Both the position numbers and the translations under genes were made by a program. Below, piece after piece: positions 10,400 to 20,386 of a stretch of DNA of 64,000 bases. The DNA is taken from the NCBI GenBank assembly GCA_022592435.1, contig JABYQS010000036.1, positions 124,001 through 188,000 of the forward strand. Direction: 5' to 3'. Below the pieces are notes generated by a model, which saw nothing but the letters and a program-made list of their open reading frames with translations, made no database searches and had not been told where the DNA came from. The stretch comes from Cerioporus squamosus. Its lineage: Eukaryota; Basidiomycota; Agaricomycetes; Polyporales; Polyporaceae. Every line of letters starts with the position of its first letter. Position 1 is the stretch's first letter.

Positions 10400-12457
10400 A
10401 TGCACCGCACTCCTCTTCTCCAGCCCACACCCCGCCTCCATCCCTCTGCCATGGCCTACTCTACCCTCGAGCAACCCCTTGCTCGCGCCCCCACCACCAT
10501 GTCCTGGACCTCCGAGTACTCCGAGCCGCCACCGTACGACCCGTCCTACTGCGAACCCTCGACCCTCATGGCCGCCGCCTATTCGGACAAGGGCGCATCC
10601 TACCGGCGCACTCAAGAGGCTGCGCCACCGCCGAGCAGCTATTCTCGAGCACCCGCGTCGTGGATGTCCAGTCCCCGGAGAACTACCGCGAACTTGTCGA
10701 TCCCCCACTTACGGGAAGCAATACACTCCCTGGAGTCCAAGATGGCGTCGCTTCTGAGCGAGCGGGATCTTCTGGAGTCACGGTTGGAGCAAGCGGTCCG
10801 TATGCAGTCTCCTGTCCAACGTCTCCCGAACGATCTCCTCGCGTCGATCTTCTCGATTGCGGTTGTAGACGACGAAGAAGAAGACTCGATCACGCTGTCC
10901 AACTTGATGCTCGTCTGCCAGTATTGGCGGGATGTGGCGGTCAACTCCCCCATGCTCTGGGCGCGAGTCGTGATGGGCACGCACCACTCCACGGACAGGG
11001 CGATCCTCAAGCTCGACCGGTCCAAGACGGCACCCCTGCATATCTGCCTGGACTTCAGCCCGCGGATGGAGCACGGTACGGTGTCGACGGAGAGTATCGT
11101 GACCGCCATGGACCTCGTGCGCCCGGCAATATGGCGCTGGAAGACTTTCCATCTCATCGTTCCCAGTCGCCCACAAGCTCATGCAGCCCTGAGCCGGTGT
11201 AAGGAGCAGGCGCCGCAGCTCGAGGTTCTCTCTGTTTGTGTCTCGCATTCCATGCAGGAGGACCACTATTCGAAGCCACCGCTCCCGCTCTTCGAGCGTA
11301 CCACACCGCGCTTGCGGTCGTCCTCCTTCACATCGTTCAACTTCGGGTGGGATCCTGCTCTGCTGAGCAACCTCCGCGTACTCAAGTTGGGCGGCTACTG
11401 GAACGGCTTCTCGCCCGCGGTCGACGTCATACTCAAGACCCTGCGCGCTTGCCCACAGCTCGAGGAACTCGTCCTTCGGAATATGTCCGACGTGGACCCG
11501 GAGAGCTGCACGACGCTGACCCCCGAGGTTCCCGAGCAGGACGATTATGTCCTGGCACGCGTGTCGGACACGCGCGCAATCCAGCTGCCGAAGCTTCGCA
11601 AGGCTTCGTTCTACTACTCCGGCAATCTGCGCACGCGGACCATAATCAGCCTGCTCTCGTTCCCGGCGCTGGAACGTGTCGAGCTGTGCTATCTGGATAA
11701 CGTGTCCCCAATACTGGAGGCTCTGCGCAGGCAGTCCCTAACGGTCCTCCCGTTGCGGCACCTGCGGATCGAGTCGTGCTTCTTCAGCGAGCTGCGCTTC
11801 GCGCGCCTGCTACAGCGTCTCTCGTCCCTGACATCCCTGGAGCTCGTCGATGTGGAGGATGTCACGTCGAACCTCATGCGAGTGAGTGCCGCCGATTGTC
11901 GTGTGAGGGACTGCTGTGCGCTGACCTATCCGTTTCAGAACCTGGCCGCACCGCCGGTCTCCCAGACATGGGCGTGCCCCAAGTTGACCACGCTTTCCGT
12001 GGAAGGCTGCACGTCGCTCGAGTGGGAAACCCTCCGTTCCATCGTCGAGTCTCGTCTGCCCCCGCAGTCACGCGCGTTCCCCCGCCAGCCATTACCCCAC
12101 CAACCGCATTCGCAGCCTGCGATCTCGGTGTCGAGCGCGTTGGCATCGACATCGACATCGTCGGCCTCGGCATCGGCCGCTGCATCCACGCATTATCGTC
12201 AGGCCGTGTCTTCCTCCTCTTCGTCCTCCTCCGCATCCGCCTTCGCTGCAACGGCGCATATCCTTGCGCGACAACCTTCGGTGCCGGTGCTCTCCTCTGC
12301 CTCGCTCGCCATGGGTCGCCCGGTCCGCCTGGAGTCAGTCGACCTGACCCGTTGTCACCAAATCAGCAAGGAAATGGTGCAGTGGCTCCGGATGTACGTC
12401 GCCGAGGTCAAGTGCGAAACCGTCAAGAGCGTCTGGGGAGAGCCCTCCCTCTCATAG
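10400..12457 (+). CDS. F-box protein with leucine-rich region
   Basis: Large F-box protein, presumably a substrate receptor of an SCF ubiquitin ligase. The first in-frame ATG is at 10400; another with a better context (gccATGG) is at 10451. A Pro/Tyr-rich N-terminus leads to a short coiled coil (LREAIHSLESKMASLLSERD) and then the F-box (QRLPNDLLASIFSIAVVD, LMLVCQYWRDVAVNSPMLWA). Leucine-rich segments follow (LRVLKLGG, PQLEELVLRNMSD, LRHLRIESCFF, LTTLSVEGC), then a Ser/Ala-rich low-complexity stretch (about 12.13-12.3 kb) and a last LRR-like piece, VDLTRCHQISKEMVQWLR. The frame reads straight through a probable 57 bp intron at 11882-11938 (GTGAGT...TTTCAG), whose length is a multiple of three. 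Spliced length is about 666 aa. The target is unknown. Confidence 0.82.
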   Translation: MHRTPLLQPTPRLHPSAMAYSTLEQPLARAPTTMSWTSEYSEPPPYDPSYCEPSTLMAAAYSDKGASYRRTQEAAPPPSSYSRAPASWMSSPRRTTANLSIPHLREAIHSLESKMASLLSERDLLESRLEQAVRMQSPVQRLPNDLLASIFSIAVVDDEEEDSITLSNLMLVCQYWRDVAVNSPMLWARVVMGTHHSTDRAILKLDRSKTAPLHICLDFSPRMEHGTVSTESIVTAMDLVRPAIWRWKTFHLIVPSRPQAHAALSRCKEQAPQLEVLSVCVSHSMQEDHYSKPPLPLFERTTPRLRSSSFTSFNFGWDPALLSNLRVLKLGGYWNGFSPAVDVILKTLRACPQLEELVLRNMSDVDPESCTTLTPEVPEQDDYVLARVSDTRAIQLPKLRKASFYYSGNLRTRTIISLLSFPALERVELCYLDNVSPILEALRRQSLTVLPLRHLRIESCFFSELRFARLLQRLSSLTSLELVDVEDVTSNLMRVSAADCRVRDCCALTYPFQNLAAPPVSQTWACPKLTTLSVEGCTSLEWETLRSIVESRLPPQSRAFPRQPLPHQPHSQPAISVSSALASTSTSSASASAAASTHYRQAVSSSSSSSSASAFAATAHILARQPSVPVLSSASLAMGRPVRLESVDLTRCHQISKEMVQWLRMYVAEVKCETVKSVWGEPSLS
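11882..11938 (+). other. In-frame 57 bp intron of the F-box gene
   Basis: GTGAGT donor, GACCTAT branch-like sequence and TTTCAG acceptor. Its length is divisible by three and it contains no stop, so the retained form would add 19 residues that look unlike the LRR context (several Cys and Arg). Confidence 0.65.
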
Positions 12458-13061
12458 CACGCACCGAAGACTCCGCCATCCCCATCCGACTGCGTAGGTG
12501 ACATATGGTGCCCGCTGAAGACCCTGGACCTGGACCGGTTCCGATACCCCCGACCCGAAGCTGCTCTGCTCGACACCCGTGCTTCGAGCCCTCTCTGCCG
12601 TCGCGGCGGTTGAGAGTGTAAGCTAATGTATTAGTGTGTATCTTGCTTATAGCTCTCGTGTGCCCCCGTCCCGCTGTGCCCTTGTCGCTGGTTTCGCCGA
12701 GAACGCTTGACGCAGTTATACCATAGTAATGTATCTATACTTTCTCACCTCTGGAATCGAGGCGTACGTGCGGTGCGCAAGTGCGTGCAGGAATTTAAGT
12801 TCCAAATCCGATGGGATACATATGTGGCTGCGCGAACGCGTGTATGACATCAGTCTACAGTCCGCGAGACAGTACGCAACGTGGCGGGAGATAGCGGGGA
12901 CACATACCCAGTCCCCCGACCTAAGTAGGAAAACGGCCGGCCACGCGTTCGTTAGCACGACACACAGGAACAGGCACCGTGGCAGTTAGGCTCACCGAGT
13001 CCGAGGTCCGTCTTCCGAGAGTCCGAGAGAGCCATGAACGACCATGTCGCCATCGACCGGA
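12458..13061. other. Convergent intergenic region
   Basis: About 600 bp between the stops of the F-box gene (+) and the SIKE-like gene (-). It should contain both 3' UTRs. I see no open frame or repeat worth naming. Confidence 0.6.
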
Positions 13062-14395
13062 CTACCGGTTGTCCACCCGGATGACCGTCGACTTCTTGTA
13101 CGTGCCAAACGGCCCGACGGTCCCTGGCCGCCCTCCGAGCAACCGTTGCTGCTGCTGTCGCGGGAGCGTGGAGAATGAGGGGTGCTCGTCGGAGCCTCGG
13201 CCCTCACCCTCGCCATTCGGGTTCTCCGGGATGGCAGAGGAAGACGAATCCGTGCTGCGATGCGTTGGTGGTGGCGGCGCAGCGACCTGCCCAGATGTCG
13301 ACGGTGGGGGGTTGAGCAGACCGTTCACGAGTGCGCGCAGTTGAGCGTTCTCCTTCTCCAGCCGGCAGAGCTCGCTTTCGCGCTCGAGGGCCCACTCGGC
13401 TGCGGCGAGGCGCTTTTCGGGGTCGTCCTCTTCCTCGATGATATCGACGTCGGGATTAGGCGCGTCCGCCTTCGCCTCATCATGTGTCTCGTCGAGACGC
13501 TCCTTGCCCTTGTCCTGCCCACTGCCCTCCGCCTCTGCTTGATGATTTCCGCAAGCTTCGGTGGGGTCGGAGGCTACTGGTTGGGATGACGACGATGCTT
13601 CGCGGGACTGGCCACGCCGTCCAGCGGACATCGCCTCTGTATGTGCTTGGTGTGCCTCGTACACGCGAACATCCTCCCCGCCCAGCCTCCGAAGCACGGC
13701 GCGAAGCATGCGACCGACGCGAGCAAGGGATTCCGAGCGTGCGTTGTTGCTCACCAGCGACTCCTCAAGGGCTTCAGACTCACGCTGTACGATGACGCTC
13801 TCGTATTGGCGCATGAGCGCCAGTTCGCGTTGTTGCACTTCGTGCTGCTCGCTCGCGTGAGAGGTGTAGGGGGAGGGCTAGATGGATGGTGCTCACTGCG
13901 CGTGTGCGGAATGTCGCCATGATGTTCTCGAGGGTCTGCTCGTATTCGCGGATAAGGGCACTGAGCTGTCGGTTGTCGTTGAGGAGGGTGAGGTTCTCCG
14001 CGGACATGGCGGCGTTCATGCGTTCTAGCTCGGCATCATAGACCTCTGCAAGACGCATTGGGATCCAGCAGTAAGCGCAACAGGCGTATATGCGGACCTT
14101 TCGGCTTGTCTAGGTTGAAGCTTATGCTCGGTCAGGTTGGGGGGCGTCGGAGATAGTTGCAGTACATACCGGCGTAGCACAAAGCCAGTTTGCGAATGTA
14201 TAGCTTGCGCCTGAGCGTCCACTCCATGAGATATCATCGTACCCGCACACTCGTACAACCGACCTTCGCGCCATCCGCAAGAGCATGAAGATTCACAGCA
14301 GAAGACCGGTTCTGGCTGAGTTGCTCGGAGACCTCAGAGAGCAATGACCAGACACGCAGCACATCAGGGTCGCCGTTTGGGTCGATAGCTGCCAT
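13062..14395 (-). CDS. SIKE/FGFR1OP2-family coiled-coil protein (STRIPAK)
   Basis: Start at 14393-14395, opening with MAAIDPNGDPDVLRVWSLL. The central region (ELERMNAAMSAENLTLLNDN, LSALIREYEQTLENIMATFR, then QQRELALMRQYESVIVQRES) follows the pattern of the SIKE/FGFR1OP2 family, small coiled-coil adaptors of the STRIPAK phosphatase-kinase complex. In filamentous fungi (Sordaria SCI1) the family is needed for hyphal fusion and fruiting. A Glu/Ser-rich stretch and a second coiled coil (EWALERESELCRLEKENAQL) precede a disordered tail with KKSTVIRVDNR; the stop is at 13062-13064. Three or more introns. The junction near 14.05-14.17 kb (FVLRR to AEVYDAELERMN) could not be fixed and may include a very short exon. 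Confidence 0.72.
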
Positions 14396-15389
14396 CAGAA
14401 GTCACAATCTTGTACTGGCTGTAGTAAGCTACGATAGCGGCAGATGTGCAAAACAAGGTTGGCAGAGGAGGACGTCGAGAGCTGTTAGAGACTAACAGGC
14501 TCAGCTCTCAGCCTGCCAGTTGTCGAAGCGCCCGAGGTATTAGCGATGCCGTCATGTGACAAGGCAAGCGTACAGGACGCTTGCAATCTCTCGCAACTCT
14601 CCCGGAGTCTTTGAGTCTCTTTGAGTCGGTCCTTTTTTTCTCAGGATCTAGCTCTTGTAACCCGCGCGTACGTAGTACAGTTGCGGCTGGTGATCTACGT
14701 ATACTCTACTCTATTTTCCGTGGCTGGCGGGTGTCCTCGACCTGTGATACCTCCTACATCTAAGGGCTCCGTGGGCGCCGACAGGACGACGCCGCGATCG
14801 CGTAACCCAGCCTAAGGTACAAACGCGAAACTACCGGATATACAACGACGACTTCCGCTCTGAGACCTCGCACATGTCTATGCATGCTTTTTCTGCTCTC
14901 GATTATGTGACCTTGCCTGCCGAGGACGACGATGGCCGCCACGACACCGGGGAAGTGATTAGTGGGCAGGGGAGACTCGCGCTGCTCGATGGCGTGGGGT
15001 GCAACTGCGGCTTGCGCTGGACGGATGCATTTGCGCAGCTGGAGTGCCAGACCTGGTACTTAGTGTGAAGGCCACGCCGACAGACCTCCAGGATGTGATC
15101 AAGAGATGGAGTAGGAGGGGTCAGAGGACGGTTGAGTGAGATGTATCCTTGTTGTGTCCGTATACAATAGATGAATTTAGGTTGCATGCTGCGATACTCC
15201 TATGTGCAGACAGTATGTGACCGGTCTCAATGGTGTAATCGTACTCATCCTGTAAAATGAACAGAGCTGCTTGCCCTACTTCGAGTAGCCCTTACCCATG
15301 AGATCGTCAACCAAAAGTCTACGTTTTTCTTGTTTCAGTCAAAATTGCACCTGCCATATCGCTCGCTAGCCATGCCCACAGAGACTCTT
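14396..15389. other. Intergenic, no supported gene
   Basis: About 1 kb upstream of the SIKE-like gene. It contains an ATG-started frame of 64 codons at 14874-15068 with no resemblance to a known family and no evidence of use. Otherwise nothing recognisable. Confidence 0.5.
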
Positions 15390-15617
15390 GGTTTTTGGAA
15401 GGACAAGATGATTGTCTAGCACAACTCTTCATCGAGCTAACCACATCTCCGAGCGATCTGGATCGCCGTGTCAGCCTCAATGACGTCACAACATATGAGA
15501 CTTCCGGCGCGTGAATGGGGAACCCTAACCCATGTGTATGGGTCACGACTCACCGGCCAAATCCCAGCTCTAATATCCGCGACATCCTCGAAGAAGCTGA
15601 CGAACCCAGCTCAGTCA

Positions 15618-15697
15618 AGGTCCCTCTTCTCGTCCGTGGCGCCTCCTGCATTCGCCGCGCGAAGGCAGAAGACGCCACGGAAAAGAAAGGGGACCCC
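15618..15697. repeat. Long imperfect hairpin in copy A
   Basis: Arms at about 15618-15655 and 15659-15697 around a 3-base loop. The inner 21 bp (15635-15655 against 15659-15679) pair with only three mismatches, starting CGTGGCG and ending CGCCACG; the outer parts (GGTCCCTCTTCT against AGAAAGGGGACC) pair more loosely. The same structure is in copy B. Confidence 0.8.
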
Positions 15698-15979
15698 TCC
15701 CGAAGAAGGGGCTTGTTTAACCTCGTCACTAGATCGTGCAGAGGGCCTCCGATGTCGGGAGGCTGTCGACGCCTTGTGGGCGCGACGTTAGCGAGTCGGC
15801 AGCCTAGGAGGGTGGCTCGCAACCCAGACTGCCGACCGCCCATGCAGGGGGCTGATCAGACCTGATCCCGCTGTCGAGTCGTCCAGTCGAGGTCTTCGGG
15901 CGCCCGTCGATCTAAACATCTATGGGGAGGAAGGGATCAACGCAACGACGGACGGAGAACACCACGCCACAAGACATCG

Positions 15980-16052
15980 AGCACAAGCCACAACACGGAA
16001 CACCAACACGGAACAACACGGAACACCAAACACGGAACAAGACACGGATACA
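15980..16052. repeat. Degenerate ACACGGAAC repeat
   Basis: Five or so imperfect units of CACGGAACACCAA-type sequence. The matching place in copy B (about 37.28-37.35 kb, GTGTTTTGGTGTTTCGTG) is a decayed version of it. Confidence 0.6.
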
Positions 16053-16860
16053 TCTATAAGCTACAAGCACCCGGAAACCAACACATCTAGATCTGCGGGT
16101 AGAAAGGGGTCGTCAGCGCCTGCGACGAACAACGAGACACAGAAGGACGACGAGCGGGCCTACCACAAGCCATCTACACATCATCTCCCGCTCCCCAACT
16201 GCAAACTCGAATCGATCCTGGTCTTCAACGCGCGTGCACGATCGTTCGTCTTTCAGTTCGCTGGCCGGCGGGTCCCTGCACACATCTCATCCGAAACCAA
16301 CAGGCGGTCAACGCATGAGAGTAACGGAATCCAGAGCCCCCTCCGGGGTAACTCGACTGCGCAGGGGCGTCCCCCGTTGCAGCCAAGGACGCACCAGTAC
16401 TGCGACTGGTGAGGCTTTCCCGAGGACTTGAACGCGCGTACTTGGGCCGTCGTCGTGGCGGTCGGAAGGCAAGAGAAGGTGGCGGCTGGCAACGCGCCGC
16501 ACTGCGTATTTATGCCAGGCAGTTGGGATCGGGACTGACTTTGGTTGCGGCGGGAAGACGAGCGCACTTACCCGACTAGGCCTTAGGGCCGGCGACGTCA
16601 TCGTTGCTGTACTTGCAAGTTGCACCATGAAGCGGCTGCTCCCGAGATGAGCATTCCGAGTACGCGTTGTGTGGCTACATGGCCGGCGCGGACGATCGGG
16701 CGCGTTCCAGCTTCCCTTGCATGGGGAAACTCGTGCAATCCGGCCATAGCGTGACATGCGTTTTGAAAGCGAGCAGAGAGAGCGACGCCTTTGTAACCCG
16801 TTGGATAGCCAGTCGAAACCAATACTAATACATCTGATACGTCGTCCCGAACACGAAACT

Positions 16861-17744
16861 TCAGGCCATGCCTAGGAGATGCCGCATAAGATGATGAAAC
16901 CAACAGCAGACTATGGCGCATACCAATGACACCACAAGCAGCGCGCGCGCCTGCATTACCAGTCTTGAGAGACTCATCGTCACCACCGCGCCCGAGGTCG
17001 TCGGTACCCTACGGAGCACATCAGGATGAGGGACTGCAGGGACCCAAATGGACTTCAGAAGAACTCACAGCGTGGACAACAACGGTACGACTTCCGCCAC
17101 AACGTTCAATGCAAGCACCGCATACAAGGACACGAGGGGACTTACCCAACGATACTGAGAGGGCCGTTCAGCGAAATGAGGCTGTCCTCGAACGAGAACG
17201 CAGCAACACCCTTCGAGTCGGCCTCGATGTTGCCGAGGTCGCCGACATGCCTGTCGATGTCCGTCGGGGCGCCGTGCGTCCTCTCGAACGGGTTGAAGTG
17301 GGGGCCAGCGGACGTGCAACCGTTGCTCAGGTCGCCAGAGGCACTACAGGCACCGTTCAGTCGGTTGGAGCAATACAAACAAGGTGCGCACGTACTGAAC
17401 GTGGAACCCATGCTCCGCAGAGGGGTTCAAGCTCTTGACTTCGCCGGAAATTGTGACAGGCGCGGTTGGGAATGGCTGTGTGAACGTAACCGTCCCGCTC
17501 ACGGTCTCTCCGTTCAACACGACGACGGCCTGTTGCAAGAACAGATCTGTGTCCCTCGCTGTTCACTCTTTGAGAGAACTGGCGAAGTACGCACCTTGGA
17601 CACAATGGGAACAGGGAGTATATCATCCTGCGGCAGCTGATGTCTTGGGAGGATGAGCCAGATGATGAATACGCCGATGAGCAGGAAAGACGCGGTGATG
17701 GCGAGACGAGGCTGCCGCGTCTGGCGAGTCTGGGGGAAGTCCAT
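16861..17744 (-). CDS. Cu/Zn superoxide dismutase with N-terminal membrane anchor
   Basis: Dismutates superoxide to oxygen and peroxide. The start at 17742-17744 gives a basic head, then a single membrane helix ([17 protein letters not shown], about residues 14-30), so the enzyme is probably a type II membrane or secretory-route protein. The catalytic domain follows in exons joined by short introns: [20 protein letters not shown] (copper ligands H46 and H48, SOD1 numbering); [13 protein letters not shown] (H63); RTHGAP (H71); [10 protein letters not shown] (H80, D83); [16 protein letters not shown] (H120); and [13 protein letters not shown] (R143 and the disulphide Cys). All ligands are present. 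The last coding exon is only 11 bases (16861-16871) after a 52 bp intron, giving the usual GVIG-M-A end. It lies inside inverted-repeat copy A. Confidence 0.87.
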
Positions 17745-17900
17745 GCCTTCGTTCACGACACCGGTCTGAGTGTAGAGAGACTAGCTAGACGGTGGCGGTC
17801 AGCACGGGAGGTGGTGGTCGGCAGACAAGGCTCGCGCAATTGCCTCAAACACTATTGGGCAGAACTCCGCGTTGCGTCACTTACTCAGACCGTTCGCACG

Positions 17901-18389
17901 ACGACGCCGGCTGCTTTTGACACAGGCTTCGTGACCGCAGTGCTGCCAGAGGCCCTCAGATGCTCTAAGAACGTGCAGAGCCTCTGCTCGATATTGGACG
18001 CGTCCTCGACGCGCGACGCGCTCCCGTTGAGCTCATTCTTTCGAACGGCGGATAAAGGACGTTGGACAACCGCGATGCTTTCCGGGCCGGCCTCCCGGTG
18101 CCACTCCGACTTCGCAGCAGCGGGCACGCGCGAGTCGCTGACTGCAATGTCTCTCGACCCCCATGACGAGCACCAACGTTCTCGTCGCTGCACGCATGCT
18201 AAGCTCTTGATATACGCACGACGACATAAGAATGTAGTGTGGACGCGTCCACGGCCCGCGCACGGGCATCGGGAGACACAGGGTGGTCATAACCAAGGTC
18301 AGCTGGACTACCCCTCTTCGACTTCGTGCCATGGTATATGAGGCGAGCAAACCCCTCGTAAACATGACGGGTCGGTCCTTGCTCTCGAC
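17901..18389. promoter_or_regulatory. Divergent region SOD / GDSL esterase
   Basis: The start codons at 17744 (-) and 18390 (+) are about 645 bp apart. A TATA-like GGTATATGAGG at about 18334 sits some 55 bp before the esterase start. Nothing else stands out. Confidence 0.45.
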
Positions 18390-19806
18390 ATGACACCCTC
18401 TTTCCGATTGACTCTGTCGGCCGTCGTCGCGCTCGTGGTTGCGTCCGTGGGGGCTGCACCGACGAAGTCGCCATTCGATTGGGCGAAGACGAAATTCGTC
18501 TACGCCTTCGGAGACTCGTACACATTTGTGCAAGGAACGAAGGGCCACGCCAACTTCAGGTGAGTAGCTGTAAGGAGACAGAGAGCACGACTCCGCTCTG
18601 ACGACCATCCACTGTCTAGTTTTATAGGGGACGCATTTGACCTCTCGTTTACCCCTCAAGAACTGCTGGAGAACAGAATCATACCAAAGAATGTGCGTAT
18701 TTCCAACTTGTATCATCTCAAGTATATACTCACGCAAGATCCAGACGAGTTCCGATGGTTCCAGCTGGGTAGGTCCCGACTCAACCTGGCAGCTTGCAAC
18801 CTCTCATAATAATACCTCTTCCCTAGACAGAGTTCCTCACAGGGTGCTATGCGGGCAAGCCCTCCCACTGCTTCCCTCACCAGCTGTGGAACTTCGCATT
18901 CGCCGGTGCCGACATTGACAAAGCACTGTGAGCATGCTATAGAAGTTCCCGAAGTACACTCTGAACAGCGCACTTCCGACTATAGGCTTCCGCTGCACCA
19001 CAACTTCACCGTAGACCTCGTCGACGAAGTCAAACAGTGGGTCGCATACGCTTCGGACGTTATCCCCCATCCAGCTGCGGAGACCCTCGTCGCCTGGTGG
19101 ATCGGCATCAATGACACGGGTGATACTCTGCACAACACCACTGTGCGCGCGACTGACCTCCGTCAGCCGTAACCATACCTCATCTTCCTTTGTCCAGCTC
19201 AACTTCAAAGCCTTCTGGGAGACCGAGATGCAGTCTCTCTTCGGCGCCGTGGTACGCACTCTGCGTCCCTTCCCCGCCATCCTCCGTACTCAGTGCTCCC
19301 CTACGTATGTAGGAAAACGCATATACGCAAAACCTGCGCGGGACATACCTATTCATCAACGTCCCGCCACTTGAGCGGTCCCCAGGGCACATCGGCACGT
19401 CCGACGTCGCGCTCTACCGGCAGAACATCATCGACTACAACTCCGCGCTCGCCAGGCATGTCGCCTCCTTCGCGGATGCGCACCCGAACGTGAATGTGCT
19501 CTCGTTCGATGCACATACTTGGTTCGGCCAGGTCCTAGACAATGCCGAGCACCACGGGTTCAAGGATATCACTGGGTGCGTGTCTGTCCCGCTCCCGCCT
19601 TGCGACATTCTGACGATCTCGCGTGCATCAGACACTGCGAGTGCAAGGACTCGTCCTACTTCTGGTATAGTGAGTTGTCCAGCGCGTACTCCCGGGTCCA
19701 TAATCTCACCGCATGCGTATGCGCAGACACGGGTCATCCAACCGAACATGTCCACCGCCTGCTCGCGAGAGCGATTGAGGCGCAATTACTACAGGCTTCA
19801 CGATGA
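18390..19806 (+). CDS. Secreted GDSL/SGNH esterase (CE16-like)
   Basis: Probable secreted acetylesterase of the SGNH superfamily, most like fungal carbohydrate esterase family 16, which removes acetyl groups from plant hemicellulose oligomers. The start at 18390 gives a signal peptide (LTLSAVVALVVASVGA, cleavage near residue 23). Block I is FVYAFGDSYT with the catalytic Ser; block II is NFAFAGADID; block III is WWIGINDTGD; block V is reached by splicing into TGHPTEHVHRLLARAI with the catalytic His. My best splice at 19668 to 19722 puts Asn, not Asp, three residues before that His. Several potential N-glycosylation sites (NFT, NDT, NTT). Seven or so exons; the stop is at 19804-19806. Confidence 0.83.
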
Positions 19807-20386
19807 CCGGTGATTGGGACGTTACGCTGGAAGCTCCTCCCAGAGTGCCTGAATCAAGGGGCGTGACAGTGCGGTTATGAGGCACCGATACGATGCATTG
19901 TCCAGAGCCATGTCATGTCATGTCGGTGGGCGCGAACGCGCAAAAGGGCGACCTGGTCATCCCATCTGTTGCTCGTGGCCCTTGCAGGCTGCATCGAGCA
20001 GATTGTCTGAGTAAGCAACTTCGTACAACCGTGCGGAAGACTGGAAGCCAGATGCTGTTGGTAAGCGATGTATGAACGAAGGCGCATTTCCGCAGTCGAG
20101 CAGTGCATCTTTGCATGCGAAGAGAGCGTGGGCAGCGCGCGCGAGAGGTGCAGCCGTACGCTGCCTGGTTGGCGGACGAGGCAGCGCAGAGCCCGGTGGA
20201 GAGAGCCTGAGGAGGGGAGACGCGAGCCCACGCGGAGGCCAGCCGGCAGGGGACCAGAGGCTCCGCTCATAAGGGCGCCTACAGGGGGGCTACCGTCATC
20301 AGACACCCACGCACCTTGTCCAGACTTTCCTATCTCTCCCCGCTCCCCTCTCCTCCCTGTCCTTCGTCCCGCCAAAACACAACAAG
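19807..20386. other. Intergenic, VAP promoter
   Basis: About 580 bp between the esterase stop and the VAP start. The last 100 bases are C/T-rich, as in the leaders of expressed basidiomycete genes. The opposite-strand open frames have Arg/Gly-biased composition and no domain. Confidence 0.5.

Larger units (their letters stand above)
15390..17900 (-). repeat. Inverted duplication, copy A
   Basis: The minus strand of this block matches the plus strand of 35930-37905 along most of its length. Shared landmarks are: the SOD promoter and exons 1-3 (A about 17.27-17.9 kb); a downstream block with the same unusual words (CTGGCATAAATACGCAGTGC, the GGAGGGGGCTCTGGATTCCG stretch); a hairpin (15618-15697); the telomere-like GGAACCCTAACCC; and a final GAAGTCTCATATGTTGTGAC element. 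Copy A is longer by about 0.5 kb because copy B has lost the end of the SOD gene. By eye, the part below about 16.85 kb is close to 95 percent identical between copies, while the SOD exons are clearly lower. No terminal repeats or target-site duplication are visible to me. Confidence 0.85.

Noticed and set aside
14874..15068. 64-codon ATG frame as a secreted small protein
   Set aside because: No signal peptide and no resemblance to a known family; mentioned only under the intergenic entry.
15550..15843. 97-codon open frame kept in both inverted-repeat copies
   Set aside because: Open in both copies, but rich in Arg, Pro and Leu with no known domain. High GC content and the hairpin explain the lack of stops. 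Kept only as part of the conserved-block finding.
16598..16921. C-terminal extension of about 100 residues on the SOD, read straight through GVIG
   Set aside because: A 52 bp intron with good GTATGC and CTCCTAG signals leads to the canonical GVIG-M-A-stop end. The extension has no domain and is not part of a normal SOD.
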